64,000 nt of DNA from Saccoglossus kowalevskii (lineage: Eukaryota; Hemichordata; Enteropneusta; Harrimaniidae), in NCBI RefSeq assembly GCF_000003605.2, contig NW_003155356.1, positions 55,906 through 119,905 of the forward strand, given 5' to 3'. Under the pieces are notes generated by a model, which was not told the origin of the DNA, did not search any database, and saw only the letters and a list, made by a program, of their open reading frames with translations. The number at the start of each line of letters is the position of its first letter. Position 1 is the stretch's first letter. Positions 52,682-63,772 of the stretch are shown piece by piece. Made by a program: the position numbers and the translations under genes.

Positions 52682-53065
52682 CTGTGCAAATGACAGTAGA
52701 AGCAGGATTTTCGGTAAATAACAGACATGCCACGTTGTTGCGTGTGTCGCTATCAGTATCTGTGACTTGAAGCTCAATACATAATCTGGTGTAAACCGTG
52801 CATTGCTCTGCGTCCAATGTCAGTGACAGTACAGCGTCTGTGATGCTGGCCGCATTAGCAGCAGCAGTGCTCGTTCCAGTGGCGTCAACTACAGATGACT
52901 GTGAAGAGGTATCGTCGTTTGCAAAGAACGCCTTAACGCCTGACACTTCAGCACCACCATTTACTGAGTCTAAGTCTATGTCTATAGTCACATCCGTTGA
53001 AGTTCCAATGGTGTATACTAAATCCGATGATGGACTTGTGATGGAGAAGGAATTAACAGCCACAT
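52682..53065 (-). CDS. Exon 48 of the array, consensus protein
   Basis: Intact 384-nt exon, consensus protein, V60 GTA. The nearby intron has two private substitutions (GGCGACGGACATGG and ACAAACGTATA). Confidence 0.8.
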
Positions 53066-53791
53066 CTGCAAGAATTCAATATAACTTGAATTAATAAAAT
53101 TATGTGGGTGGTATAATGTCGTTAATTAATTAAACCCTTTATGTAAAAGATGGTGCTTCACTAATTCATGATCTAAATTCCCATTTGATAACTTGAAGCT
53201 CAGTCCATGTGGTATTGTATGAAATGAAACAGATTGAAATGAAAGTATGGCGTCTCATGCAAAAAGTTGTGTTCAAAATTCAGGAATATTATCACTCATT
53301 CAAATTCAAATTAAGACAATTGTGTCGCCCCAGTGAGTTATAAAACAATAAAAACAGGTTCCAATGATGGATATGTTGTTTTGATTTACGAAACTACGTG
53401 CGTTTCTTACAATTATCCAACTAAAACAGCTACAGAATGGCCGTGCACAAACAAACATATATTTGACAGTCTTTCTGCCTTCAACATTCTTAAATGAACA
53501 GCCACTTTTGAGGAGTCCATTTGATTTGACCACTGATTCTTATCAAAAAGCAAAGGATCACACTCGAGTCTGAGAGGCTAGATTATTGGATTGCGGATAA
53601 GCACCTCAACTTTCAACTAAAAGGTTGCGAAAAAAGTGAATTGGTCAACAGCAAACGAATATTTTTTGAGGGCGACGGGCATGGATTGGCTAATTGCAGG
53701 TGTGTCAAAAATGAAAAGTGAATGACCATGTTGCTCCCGGAGTTACCGGTTCCCAGCCACATATATTCATGATTCAGTGTGAAACTGTTAC

Positions 53792-54176
53792 CTGTGCAAA
53801 TGACAGTAGAAGCAGGATTTTCGGTAAATAACAGACATGCCACGTTGTTGCGTGTGTCGCTATCAGTATCTGTGACTTGAAGCTCAATACATAATCTGGT
53901 GTAAACCGTGCATTGCTCTGCGTCCAATGTCAATGACAGTACAGCGTCTGTGATACTGGCCGCATTAGCAGCAGCAGTGCTCGTTCCAGTGGCGTCAACC
54001 ACAGATGACTGTGAAGAGGTATCGTCGTTTGCAAAGAACGCCTTAACGCCTGACACTTCAGCACCACCATTTACTGAGTCTAAGTTTATGTCTATAGTCA
54101 CATCCGTTGAAGTTCCAATGGTGTATACTAAATCTCGATGATGGACTTGTGATGGAGAAGGAATTAACAGCCACAT
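53792..54176 (-). pseudogene. Exon 49 of the array, frameshifted by one inserted base
   Basis: The exon is 385 nt because of an extra T near 54135 (AATCTCGATG). From the acceptor the frame shifts after residue 14 and stops at TGA 54058-54060. Downstream of the lesion the normal frame resumes, with D31N. Both splice sites are intact. It shares silent changes at S74 and L82 with exon 25. Confidence 0.7.
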
Positions 54177-54901
54177 CTGCAAGAATTCAATATAACTTGA
54201 ATTAATAAAATTATGTGGGTTGTATAATGTCGTTAATTAATTAAACCCTTTATGTAAAAGATGGTGCTTCACTAATTTATGATCTAAATTCCCATTTGAT
54301 AACTTGAAGCTCAGTCCATGTGGTACTGTATGAAATGAAACAGATTGAAATGAAAGTATGGCGTCTCATGCAAAAAGTTGTGTTCAAAATTCAGGAATAT
54401 TATCACTCATTCAAATTCAAATTAAGACAATTGTGTCGCCCCAGTGAGTTATAAAACAATAAAAACAGGTTCCAATGATGGATATGTTGTTTAGATTTAC
54501 GAAACTACGTGCGTTTCTTACAATTATCCAACTAAAACAGCTACAGAATGGCCGTGCACAAACAAACATATATTTGACAGTCTTTCTGCCTTCAACATTA
54601 TTAAATGAACAGCCACTTTTGGGGAGTCCATTTGAGTTGACCACTGATTCTTATCAATAAGCAAAGGATCACACTCGAGTCTGAGAGGCTAGATTATTGG
54701 ATTGCGGATAAGCACCTCAACTTTCAACTAAAAGCCTGCGAAAAAAGTGAATTGGTCAACAGCAAACGAATATTTTTGAGGGCGACGGGCATGGATTGGC
54801 TAATTGCAGGTGTGGCAAAAATGAAAAGTGAATGACCATGTTGCTCCCGAATTTACTGGTTCCCAGCCACATATATTCATGATTCAGTGTGAAACTGTTA
54901 C

Positions 54902-55285
54902 CTGTGCAAATGACAGTAGAAGCAGGATTTTCGGTAAATAACAGACATGCCACGTTGTTGCGTGTGTCGCTATCAGTATCTGTGACTTGAAGCTCAATAC
55001 ATAATCTGGTGTAAACCGTGCATTGCTCTGCGTCCAATGTCAGTGACAGTACAGCGTCTGTGATGCTGGCCGCATTAGCAGCAGCAGTGCTCGTTCCAGT
55101 GGCGTCAACCACAGATGACTGTGAAGAGGTATCGTCGTTTGCAAAGAACGCCTTAACGCCTGACACTTCAGCACCACCATTTACTGAGTCTAAGTCTATG
55201 TCTATAGTTACATCCGTTGAAGTTCCAATGGTGTATACTAAATCCGATGATGGACTTGTGATGGAGAAGGAATTAACAGCCACAT
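54902..55285 (-). CDS. Exon 50 of the array, consensus protein
   Basis: Intact 384-nt exon, consensus protein with a silent GTA at V26. The intronic tail past the donor reads SKFGS, shared only with the next exon, 51. Confidence 0.8.
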
Positions 55286-56009
55286 CTGCAAGAATTCAAT
55301 ATAACTTGAATTAATAAAATTATGTGGGTTGTATAATGTCGTTAATTAATTAAACCCTTTATGTAAAAGATGGTGCTTCACTAATTTATGATCTAAATTC
55401 CCATTTGATAACTTGAAGCTCAGTCCATGTGGTACTGTATGAAATGAAACAGATTGAAATGAAAGTATGGCGTCTCATGCAAAAAGTTGTGTTCAAAATT
55501 CAGGAATATTATCACTCATTCAAATTCAAATTAAGACAATTGTGTCGCCCCAGTGAGTTATAAAACAATAAAAACAGGTTCCAATGATGATATGTTGTTT
55601 TGATTTACGAAACTACGTGCGTTTCTTACAATTATCCAACTAAAACAGCTACAGAATGGCCGTGCACAAACAAACATATATTTGACAGTCTTTCTGCCTT
55701 CAACATTATTAAATGAACAGCCACTTTTGGGGAGTCCATTTGAGTTGACCACTGATTCTTATCAATAAGCAAAGGATCACACTCGAGTCTGAGAGGCTAG
55801 ATTATTGGATTGCGGATAAGCACCTCAACTTTCAACTAAAAGGCTGCGAAAAAAGTGAATTGGTCAACAGCAAGCGAATATTTTTGAGGGCGACGGGCAT
55901 GGATTGGCTAATTGCAGGTGTGGCAAAAATGAAAAGTGAATGACCATGTTGCTCCCGAATTTACTGGTTCCCAGCCACATATATTCATGATTCAGTGTGA
56001 AACTGTTAC

Positions 56010-56393
56010 CTGTGCAAATGACAGTAGAAGCAGGATTTTCGGTAAATAACAGACATGCCACGTTGTTGCGTGTGTCGCTATCAGTATCTGTGACTTGAAG
56101 CTCAATACATAATCTGGTGTAAACCGTGCATTGCTCTGCGTCCAATGTCAGTGACAGTACAGCGTCTGTGATGCTGGCCGCATTAGCAGCAGCAGTGCTC
56201 GTTCCAGTGGCGTCAACCACAGATGACTGTGAAGAGGTATCGTCGTTTGCAAAGAACGCCTTAACGCCTGACACTTCAGCACCACCATTTACTGAGTCTA
56301 AGTCTATGTCTATAGTCACATCCGTTGAAGTTCCAATGGTGTATACTAAATCCGATGATGGACTTGTGATGGAGAAGGAATTAACAGCCACAT
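56010..56393 (-). CDS. Exon 51 of the array, consensus protein
   Basis: Intact 384-nt exon, consensus protein. It and its flank pair with exon 50 (SKFGS tail, GAGTTGACC, CATTATTAAATG in the intron), which indicates a single-unit duplication. Confidence 0.8.
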
Positions 56394-57118
56394 CTGCAAG
56401 AATTCAATATAACTTGAATTAATAGAATTAGGTGGGTTGTATAATGTCGTTAATTAATTAAACCCTTTATGTAAAAGATGGTGCTTCACTAATTCATGAT
56501 CTAAATTCCCATTTGATAACTTGAAGCTCAGTCCATGTGGTACTGTATGAAATGAAACAGATTGAAATGAAAGTATGGCGTCTCATGCAAAAAGTTGTGT
56601 TCAAAATTCAGGAATATTATCACTCATTCAAATTCAAATTAAGACAATTGTGTCGCTCCAGTGAGTTATAAAAAAATAAAAACAGGTTCCAATGATGGAT
56701 ATGTTTTTTTGATTTACGAAACCACGTGCGTTTCTTACAATTATCCAACTAAAACAGCTACAGAATGGCCGTGCACAAACAAACATATATTTGACAGTCT
56801 TTCTGCCTTCAACATTCTTAAATGAACAGCCACTTTTGGGGAGTCCATTTGACTTGGCCACTGATTCTTATCAATAAGCAAAGGATCACACTCGAGTCTG
56901 AGAGGCTAGATTATTGGATTGCGGATAAGCACCTCAACTTTCAACTAAAAGGCTGCGAAAAAAGTGAATTGGTCAACAGCAAACGAATATTTTTGAGGGC
57001 GACGGGCATGGATTGGCTAATTGCAGGTGTGGCAAAAATGAAAAGTGAATGACCATGTTGCTCCCGAAGTTACTGGTTCCCAGCCACATATATTCATGAT
57101 TCAGTGTGAAACTGTTAC

Positions 57119-57502
57119 CTGTGCAAATGACAGTAGAAGCAGGATTTTCGGTAAATAACAGACATGCCACGTTGTTGCGTGTGTCGCTATCAGTATCTGT
57201 GACTTGAAGCTCAATACATAATCTGGTGTAAACCGTGCATTGCTCTGCGTCCAATGTCAATGACAGTACAGCGTCTGTGATGCTGGCCGCATTAGCAGCA
57301 GCAGTGCTCGTTCCAGTGGCGTCAACCACAGATGACTGTGAAGAGGTATCGTCGTTTGCAAAGAACGCCTTAACGCCTGACACTTCAGCACCACCATTTA
57401 CTGAGTCTAAGTCTATGTCTATAGTCACATCCGTTGAAGTTCCAATGGTGTATACTAAATCCGATGATGGACTTGTGATGGAGAAGGAATTAACAGCCAC
57501 AT
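57119..57502 (-). CDS. Exon 52 of the array, consensus protein
   Basis: Intact 384-nt exon, consensus protein, with the silent TTG at L82. The same exon sequence type is found in exon 53. Confidence 0.8.
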
Positions 57503-58226
57503 CTGCAAGAATTCAATATAACTTGAATTAATAAAATTATGTGGGTTGTATAATGTCGTTAATTAATTAAACCCTTTATGTAAAAGATGGTGCTTCACTA
57601 ATTCATGATCTAAATTCCCATTTGATAACTTGAAGCTCAGTCCATGTGGTACTGTATGAAATGAAACAGATTGAAATGAAAGTATGGCGTCTCATGCAAA
57701 AAGTTGTGTTCAAAATTCAGGAATATTATCACTCATTCAAATTCAAATTAAGACAATTGTGTCGCCCCAGTGAGTTATAAAACAATAAAAACAGGTTCCA
57801 ATGATGGATATGTTTTTTTGATTTACGAAACCACGTGCGTTTCTTACAATTATCCAACTAAAACAGCTACAGAATGGCCGTGCACAAACAAACATATATT
57901 TGACAGTCTTTCTGCCTTCAACATTCTTAAATGAACAGCCACTTTTGGGGAGTCCATTTGACTTGGCCACTGATTCTTATCAATAAGCAAAGGATCACAC
58001 TCGAGTCTGAGAGGCTAGATTATTGGATTGCGGATAAGCACCTCAACTTTCAACTAAAAGGCTGCGAAAAAAGTGAATTGGTCAACAGCAAACGAATATT
58101 TTGAGGGCGACGGGCATGGATTGGCTAATTGCAGGTGTGGCAAAAATGAAAAGTGAATGACCATGTTGCTCCCGAAGTTACTGGTTCCCAGCCACATATA
58201 TTCATGATTCAGTGTGAAACTGTTAC

Positions 58227-58610
58227 CTGTGCAAATGACAGTAGAAGCAGGATTTTCGGTAAATAACAGACATGCCACGTTGTTGCGTGTGTCGCTATCA
58301 GTATCTGTGACTTGAAGCTCAATACATAATCTGGTGTAAACCGTGCATTGCTCTGCGTCCAATGTCAATGACAGTACAGCGTCTGTGATGCTGGCCGCAT
58401 TAGCAGCAGCAGTGCTCGTTCCAGTGGCGTCAACCACAGATGACTGTGAAGAGGTATCGTCGTTTGCAAAGAACGCCTTAACGCCTGACACTTCAGCACC
58501 ACCATTTACTGAGTCTAAGTCTATGTCTATAGTCACATCCGTTGAAGTTCCAATGGTGTATACTAAATCCGATGATGGACTTGTGATGGAGAAGGAATTA
58601 ACAGCCACAT
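58227..58610 (-). CDS. Exon 53 of the array, consensus protein
   Basis: Intact 384-nt exon, consensus protein, L82 TTG. The T-run in the downstream intron is one base shorter than usual (ATATTTTGAGG near 58097), which changes the intronic read-through frame but not the exon. Confidence 0.8.
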
Positions 58611-59335
58611 CTGCAAGAATTCAATATAACTTGAATCAATAAAATTATGTGGGTTGTATAATGTCGTTAATTAATTAAACCCTTTATGTAAAAGATGGTG
58701 CTTCACTAATTCATGATCTAAATTCCCATTTGATAACTTGAAGCTCAGTCCATGTGGTATTGTATGAAATGAAACAGATTGAAATGAAAGTATGGCGTCT
58801 CATGCAAAAAGTTGTGTTCAAAATTCAGGAATATTATCACTCATTCAAATTCAAATTAAGACAATTGTGTCGCCCCAGTGAGTTATAAAACAATAAAAAC
58901 AGGTTCCAATGATGGATATGTTGTTTTGATTTACGAAACTACGTGCGTTTCTTACAATTATCCAACTAAAACAGCTACAGAATGGCCGTGCACAAACAAA
59001 CATATATTTGACAGTCTTTCTGCCTTCAACATTCTTAAATGAACAGCCACTTTTGGGGAGTCCATTTGACTTGACCACTGATTCTTATCAAAAAGCAAAG
59101 GATCACACTCGAGTCTGAGAGGCTAGATTATTGGATTGCGGATAAGCACCTCAACTTTCAACTAAAAGGCTGCGAAAAAAGTGAATTGGTCAACAGTAAA
59201 CGAATATTTTTGAGGGCGACGGGCATGGATTGGCTAATTGCAGGTGTGGCAAAAATGAAAAGTGAATGACCATGTTGCTCCCGAAGTTACTGGTTCCCAG
59301 CCACATATATTCATGATTCAGTGTGAAACTGTTAC

Positions 59336-59719
59336 CTGTGCAAATGACAGTAGAAGCAGGATTTTCGGTAAATAACAGACATGCCACGTTGTTGCGTGTG
59401 TCGCTATCAGTATCTGTGACTTGAAGCTCAATACATAATCTGGTGTAAACCGTGCATTGCTCTGCGTCCAATGTCAGTGACAGTACAGCGTCTGTGATGC
59501 TGGCCGCACTAGCAGCAGCAGTGCTCGTTCCAGTGGCGTCAACTACAGATGACTGTGAAGAGGTATCGTCGTTTGCAAAGAACGCCTTAACGCCTGACAC
59601 TTCAGCACCACCATTTACTGAGTCTAAGTCTATGTCTATAGTCACATCCGTTGAAGTTCCAATGGTGTATACTAAATCCGATGATGGACTTGTGATGGAG
59701 AAGGAATTAACAGCCACAT
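59336..59719 (-). CDS. Exon 54 of the array
   Basis: Intact 384-nt exon with N71S. It and its acceptor-side flank (GGTTGCATAATG) match exon 42, 13.3 kb away. Confidence 0.8.
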
Positions 59720-60444
59720 CTGCAAGAATTCAATATAACTTGAATTAATAAAATTATGTGGGTTGCATAATGTCGTTAATTAATTAAACCCTTTATGTAA
59801 AAGATGGTGCTTCACTAATTCATGATCTAAATTCCCATTTGATAACTTGAAGCTCAGTCCATGTGGTACTGTATGAAATGAAACAGATTGAAATGAAAGT
59901 ATGGCGTCTCATGCAAAAAGTTGTGTTCAAAATTCAGGAATATTATCACTCATTCAAATTCAAATTAAGACAATTGTGTCACTCCAGTGAGTTATAAAAA
60001 AATAAAAACAGGTTCCAATGATGGATATGTTTTTTTTATTTACGAAACTACGTGCGTTTCTTACAATTATCCAACTAAAACAGCTACAGAATGGCCGTGC
60101 ACAAACAAACATATATTTGACAGTCTTTCTGCCTTCAACATTCTTAAATGAACAGACACATTTGGGGAGTCCATTTGACTTGACCACTGATTCTTATCAA
60201 TAAGCAAAGGATCACACTCGAGTCTGAGAGGCTAGATTATTGGATTGCGGATAAGCACCTCAACTTTCAACTAAAAGGCTGCGAAAAAAGTGAATTGGTC
60301 AACAGCAAACGAATATTTTTGAGGGCGACGGGCATGGATTGGCTAATTGCAGGTGTGGCAAAAATGAAAAGTGAATGACCATGTTTCTCTCGGAGTTACT
60401 GGTTTCCAGCCACATATATTCATGATTCAGTGTGAAACTGTTAC

Positions 60445-60828
60445 CTGTGCAAATGACAGTAGAAGCAGGATTTTCGGTAAATAACAGACATGCCACGTTG
60501 TTGCGTGTGTCGCTATCAGTATCTGTGACTTGAAGCTCAATACATAATCTGGTGTAAACCGTGCATTGCTCTGCGTCCAATGTCAGTGACAGTACAGCGC
60601 CCGTGATGGTGGCCGCATTAGCAGCAGCAGTGCTCGTTCCAGTGGCGTCAACCACAGATGACTGTGAAGAGGTATCGTCGTTTGCAAAGAACGCCTTAAC
60701 GCCTGACACTTCAGCACCACCATTTACTGAGTCTAAGTCTATGTCTATAGTCACATCCGTTGAAGTTCCAATGGTGTATACTAAATCCGATGATGGACTT
60801 GTGATGGAGAAGGAATTAACAGCCACAT
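60445..60828 (-). CDS. Exon 55 of the array, GTITGAV type
   Basis: Intact 384-nt exon with S74T and D77G. Exon, donor-side intron (TTTCTCTCGG, TGTCACTCC) and acceptor-side intron (GGGTCGTATAATG, AATTCCAATTTG) all match exon 22, 36.6 kb away. Confidence 0.8.
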
Positions 60829-61553
60829 CTGCAAGAATTCAATATAACTTGAATTAATAAAATTATGTGGGTCGTATAATGTCGTTAATTAATTAAACCC
60901 TTTATGTAAAAGATGGTGCTTCACTAATTCATGATCTAAATTCCAATTTGATAACTTGAAGCTCAGTCCATGTGGTATTGTATGAAATGAAACAGATTGA
61001 AATGAAAGTATGGCGTCTCATGCAAAAAGTTGTGTTCAAAATTCAGGAATATTATCACTCATTCAAATTCAAATTAAGACAATTGTGTCGCCCCAGTGAG
61101 TTATAAAACAATAAAAACAGGTTCCAATGATGGATATGTTGTTTTGATTTACGAAACTACGTGCGTTTCTTACAATTATCCAACTAAAACAGCTACAGAA
61201 TGGCCGTGCACAAACAAACATATATTTGACAGTCTTTCTGCCTTCAACATTCTTAAATGAACAGCCACTTTTGGGGAGTCCATTTGACTTGACCACTGAT
61301 TCTTATCAAAAAGCAAAGGATCACACTCGAGTCTGAGAGGCTAGATTATTGGATTGCGGATAAGCACCTCAACTTTCAACTAAAAGGCTGCGAAAAAAGT
61401 GAATTGGTCAACAGTAAACGAATATTTTTGAGGGCGACGGGCATGGATTGGCTAATTGCACGTGTGGCAAAAATGAAAAGTGAATGACCATGTTGCTCCC
61501 GAAGTTACTGGTTCCCAGCCACATATATTCATGATTCAGTGTGAAACTGTTAC

Positions 61554-61937
61554 CTGTGCAATGACAGTAGAAGCAGGATTTTCGGTAAATAACACGACAT
61601 GCCACGTTGTTGCGTGTGTCGCTATCAGTATCTGTGACTTGAAGCTCAATACATAATCTGGTGTAAACCGTGCATTGCTCTGCGTCCAATGTCAGTGACA
61701 GTACAGCGCCCGTGATGGTGGCCGCATTAGCAGCAGCAGTGCTCGTTCCAGTGGCGTCAACCACAGATGACTGTGAAGAGGTATCGTCGTTTGCAAAGAA
61801 CGCCTTAACGCCTGACACTTCAGCACCACCATTTACTGAGTCTAAGTCTATGTCTATAGTCACATCCGTTGAAGTTCCAATGGTGTATACTAAATCCGAT
61901 GATGGACTTGTGATGGAGAAGGAATTAACAGCCACAT
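61554..61937 (-). CDS. Exon 56 of the array, compensated frameshift near the C-terminus
   Basis: Length 384 nt and open throughout. A missing A at about 61560 and an extra C at about 61595 put roughly 12 codons in another frame, so residues 115-126 become RVIYRKSCFYCH. The segment LLFTENPASTVI is lost and two Cys and three positively charged residues are introduced. The acceptor half carries S74T/D77G as in exon 55, while the donor-side intron is of exon 54 type. A consensus error pair is a real alternative. Confidence 0.68.
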
Positions 61938-62663
61938 CTGCAAGAATTCAATATAACTTGAATTAATAAAATTATGTGGGTCGTATAATGTCGTTAATTA
62001 ATTAAACCCTTTATGTAAAAGATGGTGCTTCACTAATTCATGATCTAAATTCCAATTTGATAACTTGAAGCTCAGTCGATGTGGTACTGTATGAAATGAA
62101 ACAGATTGAAATGAAAGTATGGCGTCTCATGCAAAAAGTTGTGTTCAAAATTCAGGAATATTATCACTCATTCAAATTCAAATTAAGACAATTGTGTCGC
62201 TCTAGTGAGTTATAAAATAATAAAAACAGGTTTCAATGATGGATATGTTGTTTTGATTTACGAAACTACGTGCGTTTCTTACAATTATCCAACTAAAACA
62301 GCTACAGAATGGCCGTGCACAAACAAACATATATTTGACAGTCTTTCTGCCTTCAACATTCTTAAATGAACAGCCACTTTTGGGGAGTCCATTTGACTTG
62401 ACCACTGATTCTTATCAAAAAGCAAAGGATCACACTCGAGTCTGAGAGGCTAGATTATTGGATTGCGGATAAGCACCTCAACTTTCAACTAAAAGGTTGC
62501 GAAAAAAGTGAATTGGTCAACAGGAAACGAATATTTTTTGAGGGCGACGGGCATGGATTGGCTAATTGCAGGTGTGTCAAAAATGAAAAGTGAATGACCA
62601 TGTTGCTCCCGGAGTTACTGGTTCCCAGCCACATATATTCATGATTCAGTGTGAAACTGTTAC

Positions 62664-63047
62664 CTGTGCAAATGACAGTAGAAGCAGGATTTTCGGTAAA
62701 TAACAGACATGCCACGTTGTTGCGTGTGTCGCTATCAGTATCTGTGACTTGAAGCTCAATACATAATCTGGTGTAAACCGTGCATTGCTCTGCGTCCAAT
62801 GTCAATGACAGTACAGCGTCTGTGATGCTGGCCGCATTAGCAGCAGCAGTTCTCGTTCCAGTGGCGTCAACCACAGATGACTGTGAAGAGGTATCGTCGT
62901 TTGCAAAGAACGCCTTAACGCCTGACACTTCAGCACCACCATTTACTGAGTCCAAGTCTATGTCTATAGTCACATCCGTTGAAGTTCCAATGGTGTATAC
63001 TAAATCCGATGATGGACTTGTGATGGAGAAGGAATTAACAGCCACAT
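62664..63047 (-). CDS. Exon 57 of the array
   Basis: Intact 384-nt exon with S66R and silent TTG at L32 and L82, as in exon 40. Its donor-side intron instead matches that of exon 23 (TCTAGTGAG, AGGTTTCAATG), so this unit looks like a mosaic. Confidence 0.79.
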
Positions 63048-63772
63048 CTGCAAGAATTCAATATAACTTGAATTAATAAAATTAGGTGGGTTGTATAATG
63101 TCGTTAATTAATTAAACCCTTTATGTAAAAGATGGTGCTTCACTAATGCATGATCTAAATTCCCATTTGATAACTTGAAGCTCAGTCCATGTGGTACTGT
63201 ATGAAATGAAACAGATTGAAATGAAAGTATGGCGTCTCATGCAAAAAGTTGTGTTCAAAATTCAGGAATATTATCACTCATTCAAATTCAAATTAAGACA
63301 ATTGTGTCGCTCCAGTGAGTTATAAAAAAATAAAAACAGGTTCCAATGATGGATATGTTTTTTTGATTTACGAAACCACGTGCGTTTCTTACAATTATCC
63401 AACTAAAACAGCTACAGAATGGCCGTGCACAAACAAACATATATTTGACAGTCTTTCTGCCTTCAACATTCTTAAATGAACAGCCACTTTTGGGGAGTCC
63501 ATTTGACTTGGCCACTGATTCTTATCAATAAGCAAAGGATCACACTCGAGTCTGAGAGGCTAGATTATTGGATTGCGGATAAGCACCTCAACTTTCAACT
63601 AAAAGGCTGCGAAAAAAGTGAATTGGTCAACAGCAAACGAATATTTTTGAGGGCGACGGGCATGGATTGGCTAATTGCAGGTGTGGCAAAAATGAAAAGT
63701 GAATGACCATGTTGCTCCCGAAGTTACTGGTTCCCAGCCACATATATTCATGATTCAGTGTGAAACTGTTAC

